Source: Candidatus Woesearchaeota archaeon
GTDB lineage: Archaea; Nanobdellota; Nanobdellia; SCGC-AAA011-G17; GW2011-AR18
DNA: 53,778 bases
Assembly (NCBI GenBank): GCA_018302545.1
Contig: JAGVZM010000022.1
Coordinates: 1 to 53,778 of the forward strand
Direction: 5' to 3'
Shown here piece after piece: positions 24,101 through 33,068 of this stretch. Position numbers and translations under genes: made by a program. The notes beneath the pieces are model-generated. The model ran no database searches. It worked only from the letters and a program-made list of their open reading frames with translations, and was not told the DNA's origin. How positions within the stretch are numbered: position 1 is the first letter of the stretch; each line of letters opens with the position of its first letter.

Positions 24101-24778
24101 ATGATGATAATAAGATTAAAAAGACTTTTAATCTTTTTGTATTTTTTAAAATTTATGAGCTCAAATCAATCTCTTAAGGAAAAATTACTTGAATTTTCTA
24201 AAGAAGAACCTAATAGAGTTAGACATAGACTTGAATTAGGTGAGGAGATTTCTGCAAATCTTCATGCGGGATGTTTTGTTTATTTCATTGATGATATTGA
24301 GATCTACAAAAGAATTGGAAATTCTGATGATCCTAATGAATTTTATCTTGCAGTTGGTCAAGCTTTAAAGCCTATTTCTATGGAGAATTTACCAAGAGTA
24401 TTTCCTTCAAATGAAAGAATAAATGGCAGGATTAAAGCTCCCTTTTCCAGGACAGTCAATGAAAGACTTGGAGATTGTCTTGAAAAATCTATTTTAGTAC
24501 AACTTGGAAGCCAAGTATATACAGACTCTTTCTTGATAACTGGACTTTTTTTACATGATGAGATAAGAAGATTTTACCCCCATGCATTTAATATTGTTTA
24601 TCATGATGGTATTTCTTATTTAGTTGATGCTCAAAATCCAGTTATATTTCATGTAAATGAGACTAGGACTGAAGTTTCTTATGCTGTTCCTGTATCTGGA
24701 TTTGATGGAAAGAAATTTGAAATTGAAGAAAGATGGAGATTAGGAAGAAGCTATTTCTTAGATTTCCCTATTGAGTGA
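24101..24778 (+). CDS. Transglutaminase/papain-like fold protein
   Basis: 225 residues. A Cys-His-Asp series with family-like spacing is visible: RLGDCLEKSILVQ (C), PHAFNIVYHDG (H) and YLVDAQNPV (D), the pattern of transglutaminase-like cysteine peptidases. A short basic-hydrophobic N-terminus (MMIIRLKRLLIFLYFLKF) could anchor it. A TATA-like atataatta about 23 nt upstream favours 24101; ATG 24155 (MSSNQSLK) is an alternative start without the anchor. Activity is inferred. Confidence 0.6.
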   Translation: MMIIRLKRLLIFLYFLKFMSSNQSLKEKLLEFSKEEPNRVRHRLELGEEISANLHAGCFVYFIDDIEIYKRIGNSDDPNEFYLAVGQALKPISMENLPRVFPSNERINGRIKAPFSRTVNERLGDCLEKSILVQLGSQVYTDSFLITGLFLHDEIRRFYPHAFNIVYHDGISYLVDAQNPVIFHVNETRTEVSYAVPVSGFDGKKFEIEERWRLGRSYFLDFPIE

Positions 24779-24841
24779 TATCATTCAGTTAGAATATTAT
24801 GAATAAAAAACAATATAAATGAGAAATTTAAATTTAAGATA

Positions 24842-25558
24842 ATGAAAGCTTGGTTTCATAAAATAGAGGTGATAGTGGATAAGTTAATTCCTTTATTATT
24901 AGCTATTTTATTAGTAATTATTGTTATTGAATTTGGATTTCATGAATTTGCTGAAAAGTACCATACAATAATAGAAATATTAGATTGGATTATTGTTTCT
25001 GGTTTTATCTTGGATTTAATTTTTAAATATAATAGAATTAGGAACATTCCTAAATTCTTAAGAGCTGCTTGGATTGATATTTTAGCAGTATTTCCCTTTT
25101 TCTTGGTTTTTAGAGTTTTGGAAGGATTTTTAGTTTTTGAAGCTAGTGAAACTTTAACTAAAGGACAAAAAATAGTGCATGTTGGAGTGGAACTAGAAAA
25201 AGAGGTTAAAGTTGTAAAGGAAGTAGGTAGGGCTGAGCATTTTAGCAAATTTTTAAGACCTATTGCTAGAAGTTTTAGATTTTTTAAATTAGGAAATCCT
25301 GAAGTTAGAGAAAAGGTTGAGAAAGATGCAGAAGAAATAGCAAAAGAAGCTGAGAAAGGAGAGAAAGTAGTCATTAAAGGATTTAAGAAAGGGGTTAAAG
25401 TTGTTGGAAAACAAGTTTATAAAGGAACCAAAATTGTTGAGGAACAAGTTAAATTTGGAGAAGAATTTGTTGAAAAAAAGGTTCCTAGATATGTAAAAAA
25501 TAGTTTATTTTTTGAAGCACCAGAGGTTATGAAAAAGATTAAAATTAAACATTTATAA
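24842..25558 (+). CDS. Membrane protein resembling an ion-channel voltage sensor without a pore
   Basis: 238 residues. Three membrane segments (about 13-32, 43-62, 72-93) resemble S1-S3 of a voltage-sensor domain, including DWIIVSGFILDLIFKYNRIRNIPKFLR. Then RPIARSFRFFKLG (133-146) looks like a short S4 with spaced Arg. Instead of a pore, the C-terminal 95 residues are charged and repetitive (Lys/Glu/Val, many GxKxV units), likely cytoplasmic and helical. Assignment is by eye. Confidence 0.55.
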   Translation: MKAWFHKIEVIVDKLIPLLLAILLVIIVIEFGFHEFAEKYHTIIEILDWIIVSGFILDLIFKYNRIRNIPKFLRAAWIDILAVFPFFLVFRVLEGFLVFEASETLTKGQKIVHVGVELEKEVKVVKEVGRAEHFSKFLRPIARSFRFFKLGNPEVREKVEKDAEEIAKEAEKGEKVVIKGFKKGVKVVGKQVYKGTKIVEEQVKFGEEFVEKKVPRYVKNSLFFEAPEVMKKIKIKHL

Positions 25559-25567
25559 TTCTATACT

Positions 25568-25696
25568 TTAAAATATCATCTTTGCTTTTCGAAGAAAATT
25601 TATTTGTTCTTCAATGACATTTAGATTTGATATTGATTTAGGAAATAATTGAAATTTTCTCTTTAGAAATTTATCACTTATTTTAAATTTTGGATT
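25568..25696 (-). pseudogene. Possible 3' remnant of a minus-strand gene
   Basis: A 42-codon open stretch ending SISNLNVIEEQINFLRKAKM plus IF and a stop looks like a natural C-terminus but has no start codon before the upstream stop (25697-25699). No RNA or other feature is seen in the rest of 25559-25807. Confidence 0.25.
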
Positions 25697-25807
25697 TTAA
25701 AAAAGTTCTAAAATGAATAAGTAAGCGCGCCTTTCAAAGTTTATAATCAATCTACCTTGACTTTTTTGAGAAGGTTTTTATATTATATCGGATATACAAA
25801 GTTTATC

Positions 25808-26449
25808 ATGAATAAAAGTATCCACTACAATCAATCAAATATTGAGAATTCTTATTCAAAATTTGCTTGGATGTATGATCTTTGGAGTAATTTGACGGAA
25901 TCAAAGGCATTCAGAAGAGTTCTAGAATTTATCTCTATCAAAGATGGCGAATCTATTTTGGAAATTGCAGTTGGTACTGGAATATTATTCGAGCAAATAG
26001 TAAGACTAAATCCCAAAGGCAGAAATGAAGGTTTAGATCTGTCCGAGTCTATGTTAAAAAAAGCAAGAATAAGGTTGATGAAATATAAACATTTTAATTT
26101 GATTCATGGAGATGCCTCTAGACTTCCTTATAATTCTAACACCTTCGATATTTTAGTTAATAACTATATGTTAGATTTATTACCCTCTGAAGATTATCTT
26201 AGTATTTTGCGTGAATTTAAAAGAGTATTAAAACCGGGTGGAAAACTTGTTATAACCACAATGACAAACGGTAAAGAATGGTATAGTAAGATATGGGATT
26301 TTGTTGCTAAGATTGCTCCATCCCTTCTCACAGGATGTAGGCCTGTCAATTTAAGGTCGATAATAAAAAGTTCAGGATTCAAATTAGAAAAAAGTGAATA
26401 TCTTACTCAAAATACGTTCCCATCATTAATAATATATGCACGAAAATAA
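25808..26449 (+). CDS. Class I SAM-dependent methyltransferase (UbiE-like)
   Basis: 213 residues: motif I LEIAVGTGILFEQI, acidic GLDLSESMLKKA (motif II), GDASRLPYNSNTFDILVNNYMLDLLP (motif IV region) and REFKRVLKPGGKLVITTM. This is the UbiE/COQ5-like type acting on small molecules or lipids; the substrate is unknown. ATG 25808 lies about 25 nt after a TATA-like tttatatta and is preferred over the upstream TTG at 25757. Confidence 0.85.
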   Translation: MNKSIHYNQSNIENSYSKFAWMYDLWSNLTESKAFRRVLEFISIKDGESILEIAVGTGILFEQIVRLNPKGRNEGLDLSESMLKKARIRLMKYKHFNLIHGDASRLPYNSNTFDILVNNYMLDLLPSEDYLSILREFKRVLKPGGKLVITTMTNGKEWYSKIWDFVAKIAPSLLTGCRPVNLRSIIKSSGFKLEKSEYLTQNTFPSLIIYARK

Positions 26450-26646
26450 TATTAATTTAGATAAGCTTTTAGTTTTATCTGAGTTTGTGCTAAAATTAAA
26501 ATGATAATAAAATATATATTCTCTACTGTTTTTTATATTAGAATAGTATTGTTTTATAAAATTAATTTTTAGTTATATTCTTTAAGGTAAATCTAATTAA
26601 GGATCGTAATCAGAAGTTTAATAAATAAATTATTATTAAAGATAAT

Positions 26647-27939
26647 ATGAAAACTGGAGAATATGTGAAGCTAGAGACTAAAGATGGCAGGCATTTGCAA
26701 GGTTTAGTTATGAAGTCCACAGATGTTAATATTATAAGCTTAAAACTAGATTCAGGTTATAACATTGGGATTGATAGGAAGAAAGTCAAAAGTTCTAAGG
26801 TTCTGAAACAGAATAATATTGCTTGTGTTAAAAAATTGCAGAAAGTTGATTTTGATAAGAAATTAAAAACTGTTACAATTTTACACACAGGTGGAACAGT
26901 TGCTTCAAGAGTTAGTTATAAAACGGGTGCTGTTGCCCCTTCATTTAAACCTGAAGAATTGGTTGAAATGTTTCCTGAATTAAGTAATGTTGTTAATGTT
27001 AAATCTAAATTAATAGGAAATATGTTTTCTGAAGATTTGAGATTCAGCCATTGGAATAAAATGGCTAAGGAAATTGAGAAAGAGTTAAAGGAAGTTGATG
27101 GTATAATTTTAACACAAGGTACTGATAATTTAGGATTGACTGCTTGTGCATTGAGTTTTGTTTTGGAGAATTTGAATAAACCTGTTTTGTTAGTTGGGAG
27201 CCAGAGAAGTAGTGATAGGCCTAGTAGTGATGCTGCTATTAATCTAACTTGTGCTGCTAATTTCATTGCTAAAACTGATTTTAATGAGGTAGGAATTTGC
27301 ATGCATGCTAGAAGTGATGACGAAGGATGTTATATTTTACCTGGATGTAAAACTAAAAAGTTACATACTTCAAGAAGAGATGCTTTTAAAGCAGTTAATT
27401 CTAAACCTATAGCTTTTGTTACTAAAGAAGGAAATGTTAGTTTTTTAGAGAAGTATCATAAGAAAGATCATCACGATAGATTAAGATTAAGATTATTTAA
27501 AGAAAATTTGAAAATTGGTATTTTAAAAGCCCACCCGAATATGTTTGCATTTGAGATTAAGAATTGTAGTAAATATGATGGTCTAGTTTTAGAAGGAACT
27601 GGACTGGCTGGAAATTTTCCAATAAATAAAGTGGATGTTAAAACTCAAGAACATAAATTAATATCTAATGAATTAAAAAAATTAGCTAAAAAGATTCCTG
27701 TTGTTGTTACTAGTAATTGTATATTTGGAAGGATTAATATGAATGTTTATGATACTGGGAGAAATATGCAAGATATTGGCATTATTGGCAATTATTCAGA
27801 TATGATTACAGAAACTGCTTTTATTAAATTGGCTTGGTTATTAAGTAATTATGATAAGAAGAAAGTTAAAGACTTATTTATGGAAGATTTTAGGGGTGAA
27901 ATTTCTAAAAGAACTGAATTTGAGGAAGAATTTGTTTGA
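26647..27939 (+). CDS. gatD: Glutamyl-tRNA(Gln) amidotransferase subunit D
   Basis: The archaeal asparaginase-type glutaminase of GatDE, which supplies ammonia to convert Glu-tRNA(Gln) to Gln-tRNA(Gln). 430 residues: N-terminal SH3-like domain (1-60), then the asparaginase domain with ILHTGGTVASR (catalytic Thr), LTQGTDNLGLTA (second Thr and Asp) and VGSQRSSDRPSSDAAINL. Partner GatE is at 31616-33034. ATG follows a TATA-rich region; leaderless. Confidence 0.96.
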   Translation: MKTGEYVKLETKDGRHLQGLVMKSTDVNIISLKLDSGYNIGIDRKKVKSSKVLKQNNIACVKKLQKVDFDKKLKTVTILHTGGTVASRVSYKTGAVAPSFKPEELVEMFPELSNVVNVKSKLIGNMFSEDLRFSHWNKMAKEIEKELKEVDGIILTQGTDNLGLTACALSFVLENLNKPVLLVGSQRSSDRPSSDAAINLTCAANFIAKTDFNEVGICMHARSDDEGCYILPGCKTKKLHTSRRDAFKAVNSKPIAFVTKEGNVSFLEKYHKKDHHDRLRLRLFKENLKIGILKAHPNMFAFEIKNCSKYDGLVLEGTGLAGNFPINKVDVKTQEHKLISNELKKLAKKIPVVVTSNCIFGRINMNVYDTGRNMQDIGIIGNYSDMITETAFIKLAWLLSNYDKKKVKDLFMEDFRGEISKRTEFEEEFV

Positions 27940-27979
27940 TGATACATAATTTTAAATATCTAAAGATCCCTATATTTTG

Positions 27980-28525
27980 ATGATTGAAGTTGAGGTTAAA
28001 GCTTCTATTGATAATTTAGAATTTGTTAGAAATAAGATTTTAGAAAAAGGTGCTGTTTTTAAGAAGAAGAAATATCAATATGATATTTTATTAGACCCTC
28101 CTGAAATTAATTTTGCTAAAACTGATCAAGTTTTAAGAATAAGAAATACAGATGGTATTTGGAAATTAGATTATAAAAGTCCCAGATTAGATAATGAAAC
28201 TAAAAGTAGAAAAGAATATTCTGTTGAGATAAGTGATGGGAAAAAAGTTAGGGATATATTTACTTGGATGAGTTTTAAGTTGGTAGGTGAAATTGAGAAA
28301 ACTAGAGAAACTTATGAATTGAATGGAATGAATATAGAATTAGATCAGGTCACTAATCTAGGGAATTTTGTAGAAATTGAAATTTTAAGTTCTGAAAATG
28401 AATTTGAAGAAGCAAAGAAAAAGATTTTTAGTTTTTTAGAAAGTTTAGGTATAAAAGAAACCATTAAAAGTGATTATTTAGAGTTATTATGGGATAAAGG
28501 ATATTTTAAAGATAATAGAAAGTGA
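27980..28525 (+). CDS. CYTH-domain protein (CyaB-like)
   Basis: 181 residues with the CYTH signature ExExK at the N-terminus (IEVEVKA) and RIRNTDGIWKLDYKSP, KSRKEYSVEI, IEKTRETYEL, NIELDQVTNLGNFVEIE, all tunnel-fold Arg/Lys/Glu strands. Such enzymes hydrolyse or cyclise triphosphates (adenylate cyclase IV, thiamine or inorganic triphosphatase). In archaea function is unsettled. Start ATG 27980; the TTG at 27977 is less likely. It follows gatD by 40 nt. Confidence 0.9.
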   Translation: MIEVEVKASIDNLEFVRNKILEKGAVFKKKKYQYDILLDPPEINFAKTDQVLRIRNTDGIWKLDYKSPRLDNETKSRKEYSVEISDGKKVRDIFTWMSFKLVGEIEKTRETYELNGMNIELDQVTNLGNFVEIEILSSENEFEEAKKKIFSFLESLGIKETIKSDYLELLWDKGYFKDNRK

Positions 28526-28542
28526 ATTTTATCACTAAATTC

Positions 28543-29037
28543 CTATTTAAATTCATAAATCTTGTCTAACCTGATCTTTGTCGCAATTTCCAAAATTTTT
28601 TGTTTTTCAACTGGAAAAGGATTATAATCTGTATCTCCTTTGACTATCTTTTTTATTGTTTGGTCATTTATTATTTCTGTTTCTGCTTGAAAATTTTTTC
28701 CATCAAATGTTTCTACTTCAACATTTATTGGTTTAAACCAAATCCCATGCATCTCCCAATGCCCTATCAAATCTCTCTCTGCTTGTGTTAATTCCCATAA
28801 AGTTCCCCAAACTTCCTTTCCTTTTTTTGATCTTATACAATATGTTTGAAATTTATCATCCCAACCACATTCAAATAATATGGATTTTATTTTTCTAGGA
28901 ATTTCGTTCCATACTTGAATACAAAGTTCATAATCCTTAAGTTTTGCTGGAGTACCTTTTGGTTTTCTTCCAATAATAGCCTCAATCATATCTATATTTT
29001 TATTTGCTCCATAACCAAAATATAATATCTTAACCAT
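28543..29037 (-). CDS. Gamma-glutamylcyclotransferase-like (AIG2/GGCT) protein
   Basis: 164 residues. The N-terminal ILYFGYGANKN matches the YGS/YGANmN substrate loop of the GGCT fold, with EVWGTLWELTQAERDLIGHWE supplying the family's VWGxL(Y)xL strand and acidic residue. Probable acyl- or peptide-cleaving cyclotransferase of unknown substrate. It ends 5 nt from no other coding gene upstream and follows the 29042 gene by 4 nt on the same strand, so both may form an operon. Confidence 0.82.
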   Translation of the reverse strand: MVKILYFGYGANKNIDMIEAIIGRKPKGTPAKLKDYELCIQVWNEIPRKIKSILFECGWDDKFQTYCIRSKKGKEVWGTLWELTQAERDLIGHWEMHGIWFKPINVEVETFDGKNFQAETEIINDQTIKKIVKGDTDYNPFPVEKQKILEIATKIRLDKIYEFK

Positions 29038-29041
29038 TTTA

Positions 29042-29986
29042 TTACAATAAATCTAATAGGTAGCTTACTCCGCTTTGAGACAAATCAACACCCGAATCAA
29101 CACCTTTATCTTCTAATATCCCTTCAATTTTCTTCACTTTTTTTCTATCAAGAGATTCATTTACTTTTGCAAATCCCCTTTTTATTGCTCCTTTTAATGT
29201 TAGTGATTTTATATTATATATTATTAATAAAACTCCTGCAAAATAAAAAAGAACAACCAAACTCTTTCTTATATTGCCCTCACTCATTGCAAGCTCTGCG
29301 GACATTCCTTCTTTTATTAATTTTGAATGTGCCTTTAACATTTCTACTAATTTTTTTCTTTGTGTATAAAATAAATTCCTTGTTTGATCTAACTCTTCTC
29401 TTGTAATCTCCAGTGATTTTGCTAAATCCCAAAAAGTATTTCTTTCTTGATCAAATAACTCTTTAAGTTCTTGAAATGATTCTAAAGCTTCGAAGTAACT
29501 AAGCTGAGGCAACCTTCTAAGCATTGTAACTTGCTTGCTTAGACTAATATATAAACTATAAAGCAAAATATCCATTGTTTTTACTTTAGATATCAACGGA
29601 GAATAGGTTTGATTCCAATAATTATTGACTTCTTTTTGAACTTCAATTACCTCATCTTCATTAAGCCCATTTTCAATTAAAAACTTGGTTAATCCAAAAT
29701 TGGAAGAAATTATAGCTATCCTGTTTCCTAATGAATTCATAGTAACTCTATACCACTGCAAACCCTTTTCTGCATTTTGTCTATTTCTGCCTATATATTC
29801 TTCTGTATCTCTCCTATTTAAAGATGAGAAACTTTTTCTACCGAAGGTGTTTATTCTTGCATTTACTTCTTCTATCTGAGGAGCTGTATCATCAATCAGT
29901 TTTTGTACCATCATAAAAATAAAGAACATATTTTTTTGGACTTTTCCATCAACAAAAGATTTCGCAATTCTTTTGTAATTAGACAT
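29042..29986 (-). CDS. Paralogous coiled-coil membrane protein, copy 1
   Basis: 314 residues. Mostly helical with one hydrophobic hairpin-like segment near 245-265 (LVVLFYFAGVLLIIYNIKSL). Shares with the divergent gene at 30070: FVDGKVQ (residues 11-17), YWN/YWEQ(TY/AY)(S/L)PL(I/F), and a C-terminal signature RxKKIEG..EDKG.D. No family recognised. The pair shares an 83-bp divergent promoter region, so both may respond to one signal. Possible roles (membrane anchoring, assembly) are open. Confidence 0.7.
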   Translation of the reverse strand: MSNYKRIAKSFVDGKVQKNMFFIFMMVQKLIDDTAPQIEEVNARINTFGRKSFSSLNRRDTEEYIGRNRQNAEKGLQWYRVTMNSLGNRIAIISSNFGLTKFLIENGLNEDEVIEVQKEVNNYWNQTYSPLISKVKTMDILLYSLYISLSKQVTMLRRLPQLSYFEALESFQELKELFDQERNTFWDLAKSLEITREELDQTRNLFYTQRKKLVEMLKAHSKLIKEGMSAELAMSEGNIRKSLVVLFYFAGVLLIIYNIKSLTLKGAIKRGFAKVNESLDRKKVKKIEGILEDKGVDSGVDLSQSGVSYLLDLL

Positions 29987-30069
29987 AATTTCTTAATAGT
30001 TATTACAGATATAAATGTTTTGTTCTTGAATAGGAAAACATATATAAATTATAATATTAATTAGAGTGT

Positions 30070-31032
30070 ATGGTTAATTATGCGGAAGTGGCACATAATT
30101 TTGTAGATGGAAAGGTTCAAAATGAGATTATAAGAATTTTTGAATTGCTTTCTCAATTTGTAAATAAAATTTCTCCAAATATAGAAATGGCTTATGCTGA
30201 ATATAAAAAATTTATTGAAAAAAAGGTTTTAGACTTGTCAAAGGAGGATGTTGACAATTTTATAAGGTATGATTTAGAAGAATCAAACAAAGCCTTATAT
30301 TGGTATAATATAGTTTTTAATGCAATTAATACAAGAATAGCTTCTATAACTTCTAATTTTACACTTAGACAATTTTTAATTAGTAATGGTGTTGATAATA
30401 GAGATATAAAAGAGATTCAATCTGAAGTAAATAAATATTGGGAGCAAGCTTACCTGCCACTATTTAATAAATTAAAGGCTATTTCACTTTATCTTAAAAA
30501 ATTGAAAGAAACTCTTGAATTAGAAATTAAACTTATGGCAAAATTGAAAGATGATAAATATGATGAGGGTTGTGATGAATTATTATCAATTAATGAACTT
30601 TTCTTACAAGAAAGAAAATTATTTTGGGACTTAGTTGAACAGATTAAATTAACTGAAAGAGAATTAGCTCCTGTTTTTGCTATGTTTCAAAAAGAGGTTT
30701 TAAAAATAAAAGAAATGTTAAAAGCTCACCTTAGATTGATTAAATCTCAACTCAATTCGGATGTTAAAGAAAATCCTAGTATAAAGCAAAGCGAACGTGT
30801 CTTAAAAATTGCTTTTTTAACTTTAAATTATATTGCTGGAGCTGCTTTGTTATATCTTAATTTAAAAGACATGATGATAAAAAAGGGAATTTTGAAAATA
30901 TTTGGAGCAATTAATACTTTTCTAGTTAGAAGTAGAATTAAAAAAATAGAAGGTTTTGTTGAAGATAAAGGTGCTGATTTTGTTATTAATGTAACCCAAC
31001 AGAATATAAACTCTTTACTTAATGTATTGTGA
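30070..31032 (+). CDS. Paralogous coiled-coil membrane protein, copy 2
   Basis: 320 residues, divergent partner of 29042-29986. Same order: N-terminal AHNFVDGKVQ, helices with IASITSNFTLRQFLISNGV, EVNKYWEQAYLPLF, a long coiled segment, hydrophobic IAFLTLNYIAGAALLYLN (about 252-270) and the C-terminal RIKKIEGFVEDKGADF. TATA-like catatataaatt precedes ATG by about 25 nt. The DUF504 gene begins 7 nt after its stop codon. Confidence 0.7.
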   Translation: MVNYAEVAHNFVDGKVQNEIIRIFELLSQFVNKISPNIEMAYAEYKKFIEKKVLDLSKEDVDNFIRYDLEESNKALYWYNIVFNAINTRIASITSNFTLRQFLISNGVDNRDIKEIQSEVNKYWEQAYLPLFNKLKAISLYLKKLKETLELEIKLMAKLKDDKYDEGCDELLSINELFLQERKLFWDLVEQIKLTERELAPVFAMFQKEVLKIKEMLKAHLRLIKSQLNSDVKENPSIKQSERVLKIAFLTLNYIAGAALLYLNLKDMMIKKGILKIFGAINTFLVRSRIKKIEGFVEDKGADFVINVTQQNINSLLNVL

Positions 31033-31039
31033 ATTTATT

Positions 31040-31279
31040 ATGGAAACAATAGTTGAATTAATGAATAAGATCAAATGGAAGGAAGAGGATAAATCTAAAT
31101 TTAAGATTGCTTATTTAGATAGATTTAAAGATGAATTGCAAGAAATTAAGTTCTTGGATATTAAGGAGATTAACAAATTTTCTATGATAATTGCAATGGA
31201 TTTTGGAGATGTTGAAATTCCATTACATAGAATAAGAAAAGTTTATAGAGATAATGTTTGCATTTGGAAGAGGGATTAA
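31040..31279 (+). CDS. DUF504/MJ1316-type RNA-repair domain protein
   Basis: 79 residues matching the MJ1316 (PF04457) family: VELMNKIKWKEEDKSKFKIAYLDR, ELQEIKFLDI and a C-terminal IPLHRIRKVYRDNVCIWKRD with the conserved HRIR and WKR. Comparative work named this an RNA cyclic-end recognition domain often linked to RNA repair. The ATG 31040 is preferred over 31022 since it starts at METIVELMNK. It could serve RNA ends handled by RtcB, in the same window. Confidence 0.85.
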   Translation: METIVELMNKIKWKEEDKSKFKIAYLDRFKDELQEIKFLDIKEINKFSMIIAMDFGDVEIPLHRIRKVYRDNVCIWKRD

Positions 31280-31295
31280 TTTTAAGCTATTTTTT

Positions 31296-31619
31296 TTACT
31301 TAATTTTAATAATTTCAGTAGACTTCTTATATCTGTTCTTCATCCATTTATTAATATCCTGAAGAATTTTATCTTTATTTTCATTTTCAGGAATTATTAC
31401 TATATCAATAGGCCATGCGGAATTCTTAGGCCTGTTTTTCACTTTTGTTACTATTGCTATATCTACATCGCAAGGTCTTTTTTTATTTGATGCATAACTA
31501 CCAATAACATAAGCTTCTGATATATCTAAAGATTTATTTATTTTATTTAGAATTTCTTTTGCCTCTTTCCACATTTCTTTTCTATCTTTTGTTTTAAGAA
31601 GTTTTTTAGGATCTTTCAT
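31296..31619 (-). CDS. Minimal nucleotidyltransferase (MNT-like)
   Basis: 107 residues with GSYAS...CDVDIAIV, the GSx9DxD nucleotidyltransferase motif, and further IDIVII. These small proteins often belong to HEPN/MNT toxin-antitoxin pairs, but no HEPN gene is next to it. It overlaps gatE by 4 nt (ATGA), so is read with it. Confidence 0.82.
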   Translation of the reverse strand: MKDPKKLLKTKDRKEMWKEAKEILNKINKSLDISEAYVIGSYASNKKRPCDVDIAIVTKVKNRPKNSAWPIDIVIIPENENKDKILQDINKWMKNRYKKSTEIIKIK

Positions 31620-33034
31620 TGTGAATATTTTTTAACTAATTCTGATATTAATTTAGGATCTGATTTTCCTTTATATAATTTCATCGCTTCTCCCATTAAT
31701 GCACCGAATGAAGCTCCTTTATTTTTTTCAATTATATTCTTAATTCCTTTTTCTAATTCTTCTAGAGATATTGTTTCATATTTAGATAAATCTATTTTTC
31801 CAGTATTAATTATTTCTACTAAAACATCTAATGCTAAAGATTTTGATATTTTATTTGTTTGAATTAACTCGAATAGTTGATTGAAATCAGATTCTTTTAA
31901 TTTTGTAGGGTCTAATTTTAATCTTGATTTTATTTCTTTAGGAATTTCAACTAGAATTTGAGCTATTGTGTTTGGTTCTATTTTTTTATATTCTTTAACA
32001 AAATTTTCAAATGGAACTTCTTCTTTTATTATTTCTCTTGCTAAATCTGGATTTAATTTGTATTTTTCTTCTAAACTTTCTATTTGTTTATCTAAAATTA
32101 TAGGTAATTCTAAAGAGTCTAATAATTTTTTAGTTATCTTTATTACTGGAACATCTGTTTCAACATACATACGCTGTGCTCCAGGCATTGGTCTTAAAAA
32201 TGAAGTTGTTAAATCTGGCTCTGCTTTTCTTACTTCAGCTTCTGGTGTTTTTCCAGATTCGATTATCTTTAATCTTCTTTGAATTTCATATTCTGCAACT
32301 TTTGGAATTGATCTTAAATCCTGGAAGCCTTTTATTTCTACTCTTGAAGTATTTTTAACGCTTAAATTAATGTCTTGTCTTATAGAACCTAGACCTCTTC
32401 TTAATCCTTTTACTGATCTCAAAACCATACCTAATTTTTCTGCTGCTTCTTTTGCCCCCTCTGGAGACTTAATATCTGGAGAGGTTGCAATTTCAATTAA
32501 AGGTATGCCTAATCTTGATAGATTATAAATTCTATATTCCTCTGTATCCTCTATTTTTTTAGCTGATTCTTCTTCTAAACAAATAGTTGGAATATTTATT
32601 TTTCCTTCTGAAGTTTCAATATAACCATTAGTTGCTATTAATGCTGTTCTTTGGAATCCTGAAACGTTACTACCATCTATAACAATTTTTCTCATAAATT
32701 GGATTTGGTCTACTGGCCTTGCGTTTAATAATAAAGAAACTTGTAATGTTATGTTTAATGCATGGTGATTTAACTCTTTGGGAGGTTCTTCATCTATTTC
32801 AATTAAACAATTAACATCACTATACGATTCATAGATGAAATGTTTTCCTTTCTTATATTCATGTAAGGCTGCTTGATCTATTTCTCCTAGTTCTGAAGCA
32901 GAGGTTCTTAGGAATCTTTTAATCTTAAAGTCTGGATTTTCATCTTTTATAATACATGGACACCTACAGAATAATTTTCCTGTATCTAGTTGTTGATGAA
33001 TCTCTAGGCCTATTTTCAAATTAAAATCTCTCAT
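31616..33034 (-). CDS. gatE: Glutamyl-tRNA(Gln) amidotransferase subunit E, short form
   Basis: The tRNA-binding and transamidase subunit paired with GatD. The start RDFNLKIGLEIHQQLDTGKLFCRCP is characteristic of GatE, and SRLGIPLIEIAT, GLGSIRQDINLSV and RPMPGAQRMYVETDVPV are conserved. It has 472 residues against roughly 600-630 for described GatE. The AspRS-like GAD insertion that usually separates the region near AEPDLTTSFL from RPMPGAQRMY is absent: the two flanks run straight together. The C-terminal helical YqeY-like domain (about 350-472) is present. Confidence 0.92.
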   Translation of the reverse strand: MRDFNLKIGLEIHQQLDTGKLFCRCPCIIKDENPDFKIKRFLRTSASELGEIDQAALHEYKKGKHFIYESYSDVNCLIEIDEEPPKELNHHALNITLQVSLLLNARPVDQIQFMRKIVIDGSNVSGFQRTALIATNGYIETSEGKINIPTICLEEESAKKIEDTEEYRIYNLSRLGIPLIEIATSPDIKSPEGAKEAAEKLGMVLRSVKGLRRGLGSIRQDINLSVKNTSRVEIKGFQDLRSIPKVAEYEIQRRLKIIESGKTPEAEVRKAEPDLTTSFLRPMPGAQRMYVETDVPVIKITKKLLDSLELPIILDKQIESLEEKYKLNPDLAREIIKEEVPFENFVKEYKKIEPNTIAQILVEIPKEIKSRLKLDPTKLKESDFNQLFELIQTNKISKSLALDVLVEIINTGKIDLSKYETISLEELEKGIKNIIEKNKGASFGALMGEAMKLYKGKSDPKLISELVKKYSQ

Positions 33035-33068
33035 AATAATCTTATCATTATTTTATTTATAATGTTTG

